IMG/VR virus record: IMGVR_UViG_3300017788_002882
Coordinates: 1-64,000 of that record
Length of the DNA: 64,000 bases
Origin: a virus
Direction: 5' to 3' (one strand)
Position 1 is the stretch's first letter; each line of letters begins with the position of its first letter. This document shows, in pieces, positions 1 to 7,477 of the stretch. The position numbers were made by a program, and so were the translations under genes. The notes below the pieces were generated by a model. That model was not told where the DNA came from. It worked only from the letters and a program-made list of their open reading frames with translations, and did not search any database.

Positions 1-144
1 AGGTCTTGCGAATGAATTTCGGTATAAATCAACTACTTCAACCAATTCACCATTTTTTTCTAATTCATCCTTAATTGTTTTGAAAATACCATTATAACAA
101 AATGATTCTTCATTTGGATGACCTATTACGATTAAGTTTCGCAT
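1..144 (-). CDS. Flavodoxin_2-type NAD(P)H oxidoreductase, C-terminus cut by window edge
   Basis: Only the first 48 codons lie in the window; the gene continues past position 1. The ATG is at 142-144. The visible part begins MRNLIVIGHPNEESFC and reaches VDLYRNSF, a pattern typical of the Flavodoxin_2 family (NAD(P)H quinone reductases of the MdaB/KefF/YwrO type). There the GHP loop and the following Ser help bind FMN phosphate. Such enzymes reduce quinones with NAD(P)H in the cytoplasm. The assignment rests on the N-terminus alone, so family confidence is moderate and substrate is unknown. Confidence 0.6.
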   Translation of the reverse strand, partial: MRNLIVIGHPNEESFCYNGIFKTIKDELEKNGELVEVVDLYRNSFARP

Positions 145-248
145 TATATTTGATTTACATCATATGCTTTGGGTGATGGTAAACCACTATACTCACAAAA
201 CAACTCTTGTCAAGTCGGACTCTGTCAATTTGATTATTTTTGTCATGA

Positions 249-620
249 TTAGTATTTTAGGGTCAAAAGGTATTTCGATTTGTTTATTGTCGCCAGCATT
301 TCATCTCGAATGTTCAATAAATCTGTATCGTATCTTTGGTCTAATTGGTCTGAAAAACTAACTAAAAATTCTGTGATTCCATCCAAAAAGTTCTGCATAC
401 TAATTGCAGTTATGTCTTGAAACATTAAAGCAAACTCAGGTTCGAATTCAGGTCTCCCGTACTTTCCCATCATTACCTCCGTAAATTCGTCAATCAAATC
501 TCCAAGTCCTTCGTAGATTTTTCCATAGATTCTATGTTTCGCATCTCCATATGTTTGCCAATGTAAAAATTTCCATTGAAGTTGCATTTGAACCAGTTTT
601 TTAATTAATTCTTCTTTCAT
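249..620 (-). CDS. Dps/ferritin-like small phage protein (DUF5856-like)
   Basis: This 123-residue, mainly helical protein has near its N-terminus the segment QWKFLHWQTYGDAKH, then YEGLGDLIDEFTEVMMGKYG. In Dps proteins an equivalent HWxxxG helix and a D/E-rich second helix build an iron site, and phages of the T4-like type often encode such DUF5856-like proteins. The likely role is ferritin-like iron binding or DNA protection in the cytoplasm. It is shorter than true Dps (about 160 residues), so loss of the ferroxidase function is possible. It is the last gene after a terminator and has its own TATTTAT-type element upstream. Confidence 0.6.
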   Translation of the reverse strand: MKEELIKKLVQMQLQWKFLHWQTYGDAKHRIYGKIYEGLGDLIDEFTEVMMGKYGRPEFEPEFALMFQDITAISMQNFLDGITEFLVSFSDQLDQRYDTDLLNIRDEMLATINKSKYLLTLKY

Positions 621-622
621 GA

Positions 623-632
623 CAATAAATAT
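623..632 (-). promoter_or_regulatory. TATTTAT-type upstream element
   Basis: ATATTTATTG on the minus strand, two bases before the ATG of the Dps-like gene. It matches the element at 45320-45329 exactly. It could be a phage promoter core or an AU-rich translation signal. Confidence 0.35.
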
Positions 633-641
633 AATATAAAC

Positions 642-666
642 AAAAAAAGGTCCGTGAAGACCTTTT
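642..666 (-). terminator. Rho-independent terminator after the DNA methyltransferase gene
   Basis: On the minus strand, AAAAGGTC pairs with GACCTTTT around a six-base loop and is followed by a T run. The stem overlaps the stop codon (665-667) of the methyltransferase gene and separates it from the Dps-like gene. Confidence 0.75.
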
Positions 667-1528
667 AAGTTTGAGGAACTGTAAAATCAAATTCATGTTG
701 TTTCTTACTATCAATGAAAAACTGAACTCTTTTTCTCCCAACTTCACAATAGTTTGTGCTCAATTCGATTCCAATCCATCTACGACCCAAAATTTCTGCA
801 CTGACCAATGAGGTTCCTGAACCAGCAAAAGGATCTAAAACTACATCATTCTTGTAAGTTAAAATTTTAATTGCTTTCGAGGGAATATCCATTGAGAATG
901 TGGCCTTTGTTTGTTGTTTTGTGTCAGCAAAATATTCCCACTGACCATAAACTAAACTCATAAATTCTTTCTTATCCTCTTCTTTATATACAGTTTTCTT
1001 CTTAACGGAACCATCCTCTTGCTCTATGTCCATTATTTCGGAATCCCATTGAGATTCCCCCTTCAACTTCTTGATTCTATCTTTCTTGTATGCAAGAATC
1101 ACACATTCTTTGGGATTGTAGATATATGGACTCGATGGAGACATCCATGAACCCCAAGCTGTGGTCTTACTTCTGTGAGGTGAATTCTCATCCAAATCTA
1201 CAAGTCCATAAAACTTGAACCCGACTTTTTTCATGATGGACCAAAACTCAGCCATGAATAATACTCTACCTCCACGGTCTTGAACGTTGACTTCATAAGG
1301 AATGTTTATTGCAATCCTACCATCATCTTTGAGAATTCTAAAAGCCTGAGTCAACCAATCATCAGTAAACCTCCAGTACAAATCCATAGATTGATTGTCA
1401 TCATGAACATCATAATCAATCCCGACATTATATGGTGGTGATGTGACAATCAAGTCGATTGATGACTCGGGAAGTTTACCCATCTCCTCTGCACAATCTC
1501 CATTTATAATTCTATTTGTTTCTAACAT
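665..1528 (-). CDS. DNA methyltransferase, beta class with TSPPY motif
   Basis: This 287-residue protein places the catalytic motif TSPPYNVG near residue 30 and the SAM-binding motif DPFAGSGTS, followed by RRWIGIE, near residues 235-255. This order (motif IV before motif I) defines beta-class amino methyltransferases. The TSPPY form is usual for N4-cytosine enzymes but also occurs in N6-adenine ones, so the modified base is not settled. It probably methylates phage DNA in the host cytoplasm, against restriction or for regulation. The start ATG overlaps the upstream nucleotidyltransferase gene by seven bases, and a terminator follows. Confidence 0.85.
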   Translation of the reverse strand: MLETNRIINGDCAEEMGKLPESSIDLIVTSPPYNVGIDYDVHDDNQSMDLYWRFTDDWLTQAFRILKDDGRIAINIPYEVNVQDRGGRVLFMAEFWSIMKKVGFKFYGLVDLDENSPHRSKTTAWGSWMSPSSPYIYNPKECVILAYKKDRIKKLKGESQWDSEIMDIEQEDGSVKKKTVYKEEDKKEFMSLVYGQWEYFADTKQQTKATFSMDIPSKAIKILTYKNDVVLDPFAGSGTSLVSAEILGRRWIGIELSTNYCEVGRKRVQFFIDSKKQHEFDFTVPQT

Positions 1529-1929
1529 CGTAATTTACCTTCGTTTCTTAATTGTTCTCTAATCTTAGTCGCAGATATGTCAGAAACTTCTTGGGGTGGA
1601 ATATGTTCTATAATATCGTATCCAACTCCTCTTCCGAAGTTTATCGATTCAATATCAGGTATTATCATAACTCTAACTCTACCATCCTTAATTAAGTCTA
1701 AAAGTTCTCCAGCAATTCTATTCTCAACCTCTTGTGAAGTATAAGGATTTTTATCGTCAGGTTCAATGTCCCTAATACAAATTAGAACATTTTTACCTTC
1801 GTCTAATATTTCATTAACAATCCACCTATGTCCCGCGTGAAAGGGTTGAAATCTTCCCACAAACATGGAATATTGTTTCCCACCAGTATTTTTTAACTTT
1901 GGGTCTCCCTCAACGTGAATTTTTTGCAT
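1522..1929 (-). CDS. NMN adenylyltransferase-like nucleotidyltransferase
   Basis: This 135-residue protein has the nucleotidyltransferase signature SMFVGRFQPFHAGH (HxGH, residues about 21-34) and ISATKIRE (ISxTxxR) near the C-terminus. Both bind ATP phosphates in NadM/CoaD-like enzymes. It probably transfers AMP from ATP to a small substrate such as nicotinamide mononucleotide, feeding NAD synthesis. It overlaps the APS-kinase-like gene upstream by 20 bases, suggesting coupled expression. An internal Met (MFVGRF) is a possible alternative start. The exact substrate cannot be read from the sequence. Confidence 0.75.
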   Translation of the reverse strand: MQKIHVEGDPKLKNTGGKQYSMFVGRFQPFHAGHRWIVNEILDEGKNVLICIRDIEPDDKNPYTSQEVENRIAGELLDLIKDGRVRVMIIPDIESINFGRGVGYDIIEHIPPQEVSDISATKIREQLRNEGKLRC

Positions 1930-2353
1930 ACTCTGAAACTTTTTTTACTGACTCTTCAATACTATCGTTTGTTGTGTCTAATCTGAGATACTTTTCAGTT
2001 GGTGCTTCATATTCATTTACGAAGTAGTCTTCTCTACCTCTAATCTCACTCGTATAAAGATAAACTTCGAAAAGATTATCCCCCATCTTTGATTTGAACT
2101 TATCTCTTTGGTCTTTGTATGGAGACACTAAGGAAACAAATACGTGTTTACCTTTGTTATGAAGATATTCTGAGATTTGTTGAGCAAGTTCAATGTTTTT
2201 TCTACGTCCAACTTCAGAGTAATCCTTGTTTTCGAATAAATCCCTGAGATCATCACCATCTATATGAAATACATCTGACCCCATGTTCAACATCATTTGT
2301 TTACATAAGGTTGTCTTACCTGAGCCAGGTTGTCCTGTGAGCCAAACTATCAT
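1910..2353 (-). CDS. Adenylylsulfate (APS) kinase-like P-loop kinase
   Basis: This 147-residue protein has Walker A GQPGSGKTT at residues 7-15, then FHIDGDDLRDLF, GRRKNIELAQ, VSLVSPYKDQRD and YEAPTEKYLRLDTT. This succession is characteristic of APS kinases (CysC), which phosphorylate adenylylsulfate to the sulfate donor PAPS. CysC is usually about 200 residues, so this is a trimmed form and might act on another nucleotide. It is co-transcribed with a nucleotidyltransferase. A sulfotransferase-like gene at 60733-61293 would need PAPS, which makes a sulfation route possible but unproven. Confidence 0.7.
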   Translation of the reverse strand: MIVWLTGQPGSGKTTLCKQMMLNMGSDVFHIDGDDLRDLFENKDYSEVGRRKNIELAQQISEYLHNKGKHVFVSLVSPYKDQRDKFKSKMGDNLFEVYLYTSEIRGREDYFVNEYEAPTEKYLRLDTTNDSIEESVKKVSEYAKNSR

Positions 2354-2574
2354 TTTTCTGAATTTTTAATCCTACGGTTCAAATAAAAAGCAGCTTTTTT
2401 GAGATCTTCTAATTCCTTTGTTTGGTCTTTTACACCAGCTCTTGCTACATATTTTACCACGTTGAACAAGTAAGCATCGTGGTCCAACCCCCAAGCTTCG
2501 CAAACTTTAATTACTTCATAAACATTATCTTTCCCACCATAATGGTTGGGATGATTAACCATATCATTCTTCAT
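2350..2574 (-). CDS. DUF3310 phage protein
   Basis: This 74-residue protein carries the DUF3310 pattern VNHPNHYGG, YEVIKVCEAWGL, VVKYVARAGVKD and ELEDLKKAAFYLNRRI. The family is widespread in tailed phages and is sometimes annotated as a nucleotide-kinase-associated protein. Its biochemical role is not established. It overlaps the downstream kinase gene by ATGA, so the two are probably translated together. Confidence 0.85.
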   Translation of the reverse strand: MKNDMVNHPNHYGGKDNVYEVIKVCEAWGLDHDAYLFNVVKYVARAGVKDQTKELEDLKKAAFYLNRRIKNSEK

Positions 2575-2704
2575 TCTTATCCCCCCATTTTTTTTCTAAG
2601 TACTCGACATATCTATCGTACTTGTTTGGATTGTATAACATCCAAACAAAATATACATCGATGAACCATTCAATTTTTTTAAAAAATGAATTTATCTTTT
2701 CCAA
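2564..2704 (-). CDS. Small 46-residue protein with probable TTG start
   Basis: This ORF runs from TTG (2702-2704) to TGA (2564-2566), overlapping the end of the upstream gene and the start of the DUF3310 gene. Its product has EKINSFFKKIEWFIDVYF then YNPNKYDRYVEYLEKKW, a composition that looks protein-like, and it fills an otherwise empty gap between two close-packed genes. No ATG is available except an internal one at the Met before LYNPNK, which would give a 25-residue peptide. The function is unknown. The call rests on protein-like composition and operon packing. Confidence 0.45.
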   Translation of the reverse strand: MEKINSFFKKIEWFIDVYFVWMLYNPNKYDRYVEYLEKKWGDKNEE

Positions 2705-2903
2705 AATATTTTTCTAAAGTTTCGATTCTTTCATCAGCATCTATCAACATTCTTAGAGCTTCTTCAGCATTTTCATAAAAATCTTTAGTCGAGTGGTCAC
2801 CAATACCAACACCAGTGTTTCCCATCAAATCCAAAGTTAGAAGTGCTTTTGCTTTATCAGCTTCCGCTGAGGTTCTTAACATATTAATCAAGTTCGCGTT
2901 CAT
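2679..2903 (-). CDS. Conserved-looking small phage protein, unknown function
   Basis: This 74-residue acidic helical protein contains ADKAKALLTLDLMGNTGVGI, GDHSTKDFYENAEEAL and ERIETLEKYFG. I recognise this as the kind of short protein found in T4-like phages of aquatic bacteria, but no function is known to me. It sits in the tight minus-strand run ending with the DNA methyltransferase. Confidence 0.65.
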   Translation of the reverse strand: MNANLINMLRTSAEADKAKALLTLDLMGNTGVGIGDHSTKDFYENAEEALRMLIDADERIETLEKYFGKDKFIF

Positions 2904-2909
2904 GTATTT

Positions 2910-3092
2910 TTAATTTATAATTTTGATTATTTCTGATTCAGATTTGCCTTGAAGATACAACTTATAGATGGTTAAGCTAATGTTGTTGTCAAACATTAAC
3001 ATATCACTTTTCCCAAAGTATTCTCCTAATTTTCCATCTTTGAGGGCTTGAACACACTGGTCCAATCGAACCCATCTTTTGTTGAAACTCAT
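2910..3092 (-). CDS. Small hypothetical protein (60 residues)
   Basis: This short basic-to-neutral protein begins MSFNKRWVRLDQCVQALKDG and ends in GKSESEIIKIIN. It lies six bases upstream of the next gene in the same operon. I do not recognise a family. The pattern of short helices could suit a small DNA- or protein-binding factor, but nothing in the sequence decides this. Confidence 0.55.
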   Translation of the reverse strand: MSFNKRWVRLDQCVQALKDGKLGEYFGKSDMLMFDNNISLTIYKLYLQGKSESEIIKIIN

Positions 3093-3110
3093 TTGGAAAA
3101 TATAATAAAG

Positions 3111-3890
3111 TTATTGTTGAGAGTCAAAATTATTTAGTTTCTCAAAATTTACCACCTGAAAAATATATGACATTACTTTCCTTTTGATAATTGGAATCAT
3201 TGTTTGCTCGAATGGAAAGTTTTGATTACATTTGATTTCGAATATGGGAAGCTCTTTAAAATATTCTGTTTGGTTCCAACTTGAATTTGTATCGATGATT
3301 TCTGTAAGAGTTTTATCATCGATATTTCCTTCAGAAATCAACTGCAGTTGTGTTCTATTTGTTGATTTGTCTCTCTTATCAGTTTTGATTTCATATTCCC
3401 AAACATACAACTTTTCCTCGAACTTACGATAGAAAAAAATGTATCCCGAACCCGATATTAAGTTGTTTTTATTTTTTCTTAAATATAAATCAATAGATTC
3501 AAAAGCAATATTCCATATTGATTTGGCAATGTTGAAAGCATCAAATAATTTGGGGCCAGAGAATCTGAGGGTTTTATCCAATTCCTCTTCTTCTTTGTCA
3601 GTAAGATTTCTTGGTTTTTTTTGGGTAAGTTCTTTTACTAAAATTTCATCATCAGGAGATTCGAATTTCTTGTTGGTAAGTAACAGTGTATTTTCTTTCG
3701 ATATGGATTGTATGTTTGCTAAATGTAAGGACAGTTCAACAAAATCAGGGTACAATTCAAACTTGTCGAAACTTTTGTCGCACTTTTGAAGATAGTCCAA
3801 TAATGTATATTTGTTGTATTCGAAATCTAAAGGTTCTTTGTACATCCACTCAGGATTTAGTTTGAATGGAATTTTTTTCTCTCTCCCCAT
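3111..3890 (-). CDS. Hypothetical protein (259 residues)
   Basis: This is a soluble, charged protein rich in Lys, Glu and aromatic residues. Landmarks are FKLNPEWMYKEPLDFEYNKY near the N-terminus and FYRKFEEKLYVWEYEIKTDK in the middle. No signal peptide, membrane segment or catalytic motif is visible and I do not recognise the family. It follows the 281-residue acidic protein on the same strand with a 26-base gap, so they are likely co-transcribed. Confidence 0.6.
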   Translation of the reverse strand: MGREKKIPFKLNPEWMYKEPLDFEYNKYTLLDYLQKCDKSFDKFELYPDFVELSLHLANIQSISKENTLLLTNKKFESPDDEILVKELTQKKPRNLTDKEEEELDKTLRFSGPKLFDAFNIAKSIWNIAFESIDLYLRKNKNNLISGSGYIFFYRKFEEKLYVWEYEIKTDKRDKSTNRTQLQLISEGNIDDKTLTEIIDTNSSWNQTEYFKELPIFEIKCNQNFPFEQTMIPIIKRKVMSYIFQVVNFEKLNNFDSQQ

Positions 3891-3916
3891 GTAAAAATTA
3901 TAATGGTCAAAAATTA

Positions 3917-4762
3917 TTAATCAATTCTCATTATATAAAATAACTCACCATCTGCATAAACTTCATGTGCGTCTCCATCGTACCTAGCAAGAAAATGACC
4001 GTAACCATCCAAATTGATAGCTTCTTCAATCATCTCGTCTTTATCGATAAATTCTTCCCAATCGACTGAGTATTCATCAATATATTGCCAAGGATTTTTT
4101 GAAGCCCAAAGTACGTTTTCTTCTACTTTTTTTTCAATAAGTTCATCAGGGAAATCACCTTGTGGATCGCTTTGAATATCCAAAATTTCTTCCTCATACT
4201 CAGTTATTACTTCATTAAACTCTGCAATTTTCTTTTGGAACCATTCAGAATTGGGACCATCCGACCTTTCCTCAAACTGTTGAATACTTTGTTTCAATCT
4301 ATCAAGTCTCATTTGTAGAATTTCGACCTGTTCTCTTTGTTTGTTAGACAACATCCTGTCTTCTTCATCGAAATAACCCTCAGGATAGTTATAAATGTCA
4401 TCACTGAAAAAGTCGGCAGCATAATTTTGCAAATCTTTCTTGTCGAGAAATTGTTTTACAAAATCTGTATTGAAAGATTGAATCCCATCAGTTTCAATGA
4501 TATTTTCAATATATTCTTTACAGCTTTTATCGGTTTCATATTCGGTTCCAATAGCATATTCCATCATTCCCACCGCGAATAAATCCATATCATAATAGTC
4601 TCCACGAAAAGTCAATTCATTTAAGGTCTCATCTTCATCCACTTCTCCAACGTCTTTCAACCAACTTAAAAGCAGTTCCGCTTTCAATTTTAGTGAGGGG
4701 GTATTTTCCATAAATAATCGAGTTCGCTCTTGAGCAGATTCTGTTTGTTGAGAAAAATTCAT
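3917..4762 (-). CDS. Acidic coiled-coil-rich hypothetical protein (281 residues)
   Basis: The protein is strongly acidic. A central helical segment (residues about 140-200, with QVEILQMRLDRLKQSIQQFE) is likely to form a coiled coil. The C-terminus has GHFLARYDGDAHEVYADGEL, which resembles the end of other phage proteins of unknown role. There is no membrane segment. It starts a minus-strand run and has a TATTTAT-type element upstream; a plus-strand gene diverges from the same 85-base gap. Confidence 0.6.
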   Translation of the reverse strand: MNFSQQTESAQERTRLFMENTPSLKLKAELLLSWLKDVGEVDEDETLNELTFRGDYYDMDLFAVGMMEYAIGTEYETDKSCKEYIENIIETDGIQSFNTDFVKQFLDKKDLQNYAADFFSDDIYNYPEGYFDEEDRMLSNKQREQVEILQMRLDRLKQSIQQFEERSDGPNSEWFQKKIAEFNEVITEYEEEILDIQSDPQGDFPDELIEKKVEENVLWASKNPWQYIDEYSVDWEEFIDKDEMIEEAINLDGYGHFLARYDGDAHEVYADGELFYIMRID

Positions 4763-4773
4763 CAGTTTTTATT

Positions 4774-4783
4774 TAATAAATAT
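4774..4783 (-). promoter_or_regulatory. TATTTAT-type upstream element
   Basis: ATATTTATTA on the minus strand, eleven bases before the ATG of the 281-residue gene. One of ten similar elements found just upstream of starts in this window. Confidence 0.35.
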
Positions 4784-4811
4784 TATTGTACAATATAATT
4801 AGAAATGTCGA

Positions 4812-4821
4812 CTATTTATAA
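4812..4821 (+). promoter_or_regulatory. TATTTAT-type upstream element
   Basis: CTATTTATAA on the plus strand, 26 bases before the ATG at 4848. On the opposite strand it reads TATAAATA, the T4 late-promoter core, so it could also serve the divergent minus-strand gene at 4762. Orientation is undecided. Confidence 0.35.
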
Positions 4822-4847
4822 ACATAAACGAATTAAATTCTATTACC

Positions 4848-4997
4848 ATGGGATGCGGATGCAAAAATAATCAACAAGCACAACCTCAGGTTCAACAACC
4901 ACAGCCTGCGACTCCTCAACAACAAAATGAGAGTGTAAAAGCAGCAATAAAAAAAACTGTTGAGAAGTATTATAACGTAAACAAATCTTCCAAGTAA
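4848..4997 (+). CDS. Small Cys- and Gln/Pro-rich protein (49 residues)
   Basis: ATG at 4848-4850 and TAA at 4995-4997. The product begins MGCGCKNNQQAQPQ, continues through a Gln/Pro-rich stretch and ends in a short helix, VKAAIKKTVEKYYNV. Short MGCGCK proteins occur in many large phages and in some bacteria, without known function. A strong terminator follows 24 bases after the stop, and divergent minus-strand genes lie upstream, so this small gene looks like its own transcription unit. Confidence 0.7.
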   Translation: MGCGCKNNQQAQPQVQQPQPATPQQQNESVKAAIKKTVEKYYNVNKSSK

Positions 4998-5021
4998 AGA
5001 CACTTGTAAGGGATGTATGAG

Positions 5022-5048
5022 AAGGGACAATTTTTTTGTCCCTTTTTT
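5022..5048 (+). terminator. Rho-independent terminator
   Basis: AAGGGACAA (5022-5030) pairs with TTGTCCCTT (5036-5044) around a five-T loop, followed by more T. It lies between the 49-residue gene and the next plus-strand gene. Confidence 0.85.
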
Positions 5049-5058
5049 GTATTTATCA
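5049..5058 (+). promoter_or_regulatory. TATTTAT-type upstream element
   Basis: GTATTTATCA ends two bases before the ATG at 5061 and directly after the terminator. The position suggests restart of transcription, or an AU-rich translation signal. Confidence 0.3.
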
Positions 5059-5060
5059 TT

Positions 5061-6053
5061 ATGAATTTCGATAGAATAATAGACCAATTTCATCAAGGAG
5101 AGTTCGACCCCGAAGAGTGGTTTGGGGATTACGAAACATTTTTCAAAATTTTACAGAAAAGAAAGTTAATACACAAATTGGATATTGAGGATTCCGATAT
5201 TCAAAATCGTCTTTTACTATGGTTACGTGAGGACAAACCCTCTGAGTTTTATGATTTCCTCACGGACAAATTGACTGACTTAGAAATTGATGAAAATGGT
5301 GTAGTATATTTGGACTTGGACGACCCATCCGATTTATCCAAGTTATTTTGTAGCAACTCAAGAAATGGAATCTCAAGAGATGGTGTGGAATCTATCTTAT
5401 CAGGCGAAAGATATTATGATTGGTTTTCTGATACAACTGACGATGTATACCGAGATGTAATCGATAATTTAAATTCAAGAAATCGGAAATTTCTTGAGGA
5501 GAATATTGTCGAAACTTTACAAAATCAATCCATTCAGCCCGCAACACCCGAATTGATAGAAATTGCTCAAGAACAAGGTCACAATGAATATGCCACAATT
5601 GACCAATCTGTTGTAAGTAGAGTTGTTGATGATGAAGAATCTATGAATTATTTACTCGAAGACTACCTTTCTAGCATCAACTCTGATTTATTAACAATTC
5701 ATTCCAACGCATACGAAACTGCATTCGAAGACGAAGTTTTGGAAAGTATTTGGAGTGAACTTCAGGAGTATGTGGATGGAAGAGGTGAATTTTATTCAAG
5801 ACCTCATCGTTTCAAGAAAGATACAATGACCCAAAGATTCAGAATTCCTGTTGCGTCGAACTTCAAAGATATAATTGTGAATTATTTGGAGGACGGAAAG
5901 AGGAGAGGTTCCCGTGGGTTATTAGAATTTTGGGGAGATTACCTTTCCCTAATTGAAGGAGAACTCGATTGTTTGACAGTAAGGCCGAGTGATTATCCTG
6001 ACCATAGGAAAGTAATTTATTATATGAATGAAATTTTCACGGATTATATATAA
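5061..6053 (+). CDS. Hypothetical acidic protein (330 residues)
   Basis: The open frame extends upstream to 5013, but that part crosses the terminator stem, so the ATG at 5061 (MNFDRIIDQFHQGEFDPEEW) is chosen. The protein is acidic and has no signal peptide, membrane segment or catalytic motif that I recognise. The C-terminal third contains FKKDTMTQRFRIPV and YLSLIEGELDCLTVRPSDYP. It is one of few plus-strand genes in the left half. The function is unknown. Confidence 0.6.
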   Translation: MNFDRIIDQFHQGEFDPEEWFGDYETFFKILQKRKLIHKLDIEDSDIQNRLLLWLREDKPSEFYDFLTDKLTDLEIDENGVVYLDLDDPSDLSKLFCSNSRNGISRDGVESILSGERYYDWFSDTTDDVYRDVIDNLNSRNRKFLEENIVETLQNQSIQPATPELIEIAQEQGHNEYATIDQSVVSRVVDDEESMNYLLEDYLSSINSDLLTIHSNAYETAFEDEVLESIWSELQEYVDGRGEFYSRPHRFKKDTMTQRFRIPVASNFKDIIVNYLEDGKRRGSRGLLEFWGDYLSLIEGELDCLTVRPSDYPDHRKVIYYMNEIFTDYI

Positions 6054-6110
6054 TAATTCTATTCTTTTTATACATGTAAATTCGTATCATTCTACAAATC
6101 AATAATTTGA

Positions 6111-6854
6111 ATGATATTAAAAAGTAAAAGTAGTAGGATATTCACAATCAACTTGTTCGCCGATTTTTTATTGACAAAAACTCCAAACGCAGAATCAATT
6201 TTTTCATTAGTAGATTGTAAAAATTTTGTAGTAATCAAAGGGAAAACTACACAGAAAGAAATTTTGGACATCAGTTCAATACTGAGTGAATTCAATGAAA
6301 AATATAAACCCTCACATCCGATTTCCCATACAATAGATTTGATTGAGTATGATTATAAATTTTCCAAAGTCAATCAATTGGAATTTGTTCTACACAAATC
6401 AGATAATTGTTCATATCACAAACAACAAATCGAAAGGTTTAAATCCAATTCCAACTCATGCGATTTCAAGTCCTATCCCATTGAAATTAATGACGATGAT
6501 TTTATCGCAGTGTCAGAATTCCCCCATGGTTACTCATTAACTCAAGGAAGATTGATTTATCTTTATGGTAAACACATTTTTTATAATATTCCAACTAATT
6601 ATTTCGATTCCTCACTTTTGATGAATATTTCATTAGAAAAAAACGAAGAAAATGAAAATATCATTTCCATAATCAATTTGGAAAAAAACTCAGAGGATGA
6701 GAAACTCAAATCCGCGATTTTAGATGTATTCGATTTCGACATGTCATGGATTTCCAATGAAATGAAAAAAGTGGATTGGAGCGTCGAACTCACAAATCCA
6801 CTCGAGGATTATTCTTTTATCAAAAAGAAAAATAAAGATTTTATTATTTTTTAG
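6111..6854 (+). CDS. Hypothetical protein (247 residues)
   Basis: This soluble protein has many Ser, Asn and Lys residues; landmarks are VAVSEFPHGYS-like SEFPHGYSLTQGRLIYLYG near residues 140-160 and a C-terminus ending KKKNKDFIIF. It faces the glutaredoxin gene convergently with a four-base overlap and no obvious terminator between them. I do not recognise a family and no active-site motif stands out. Confidence 0.55.
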   Translation: MILKSKSSRIFTINLFADFLLTKTPNAESIFSLVDCKNFVVIKGKTTQKEILDISSILSEFNEKYKPSHPISHTIDLIEYDYKFSKVNQLEFVLHKSDNCSYHKQQIERFKSNSNSCDFKSYPIEINDDDFIAVSEFPHGYSLTQGRLIYLYGKHIFYNIPTNYFDSSLLMNISLEKNEENENIISIINLEKNSEDEKLKSAILDVFDFDMSWISNEMKKVDWSVELTNPLEDYSFIKKKNKDFIIF

Positions 6855-7150
6855 AGTAATCCTACATTCTTCCTGTGTTCTTTGATTATCTGTACTGCCT
6901 CTGTTAATTCATTGTAATTTCTCTCAGGGGCATAAAGAAAGGATTTATATTTTTTTCCATTACCTTCGATAATAAGTAATGCTGGAATCATGTCATTGTC
7001 GATTACTTCACTGAACACATCGTATTCGTCTTTATATTCATCGATGTCTCTATCGAAAAATTCAATTCCCTCTTCATTCAACATTTTTTTGAAGTCGACA
7101 CAGAATGGACATCCTTTCATTGTATAGACGATTACATTCAGATCTTTCAT
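6851..7150 (-). CDS. Glutaredoxin-like protein
   Basis: This 99-residue thioredoxin-fold protein has the redox motif CPFC (GCPFCVDFKKML) at residues about 14-17 and the cis-proline loop NDMIPALLII. It probably reduces disulfides or ribonucleotide reductase in the cytoplasm using glutathione or thioredoxin reductase. The gene lies three bases downstream of the thioredoxin gene, forming a redox pair. T4 similarly encodes its own glutaredoxin (NrdC); no ribonucleotide reductase gene lies in this window. Confidence 0.85.
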   Translation of the reverse strand: MKDLNVIVYTMKGCPFCVDFKKMLNEEGIEFFDRDIDEYKDEYDVFSEVIDNDMIPALLIIEGNGKKYKSFLYAPERNYNELTEAVQIIKEHRKNVGLL

Positions 7151-7153
7151 AAC

Positions 7154-7477
7154 TTAATCCAATTGTCTTAGAACTTGATCTGGAGACATAATACCTGCTT
7201 TTGAAAATACTTCCTCTCCTTCTTTGAATATTTTGATTGTGGGAACTCCTCGAACACCCCATTTTTTCATTAAATCCATATCTTCTTCAATATCGAACTT
7301 ATATACACCGAACTTAGGATTTCCATTAGATTGTTCAATAAGAGAATCATTAACTTTCTCTAAATTTCCCAACATTATTTTGCATGGCCCACACCATGTT
7401 GCAAATAAATCGAGAACAAAGTTTTCTTTAAGCTCAATTTTTTGTTTTAATTCTTCACTCGTTAATTGTTTTGTCAT
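7154..7477 (-). CDS. Thioredoxin
   Basis: This 107-residue protein has the classical active site FATWCGPCK at residues about 25-33, VYKFDIEEDMDLMKKWGVRG, and the cis-proline motif GVPTIKIFKEG. Length and motif order match standard cytoplasmic thioredoxins, so disulfide reduction is expected. It overlaps the upstream gene by 23 bases and is followed closely by the glutaredoxin gene. It probably supports phage reductive metabolism or serves as a partner protein, as host thioredoxin does for T7 polymerase. The latter is analogy only. Confidence 0.92.
   Translation of the reverse strand: MTKQLTSEELKQKIELKENFVLDLFATWCGPCKIMLGNLEKVNDSLIEQSNGNPKFGVYKFDIEEDMDLMKKWGVRGVPTIKIFKEGEEVFSKAGIMSPDQVLRQLD

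Noticed and set aside
164-361. Plus-strand frame of 65 codons at the left edge
   Set aside because: It runs against the Dps-like gene, with atypical composition and no support from neighbours.
3439-3789. Plus-strand frame of 116 codons
   Set aside because: It mirrors the 259-residue minus-strand gene and would be the only gene opposing its operon.
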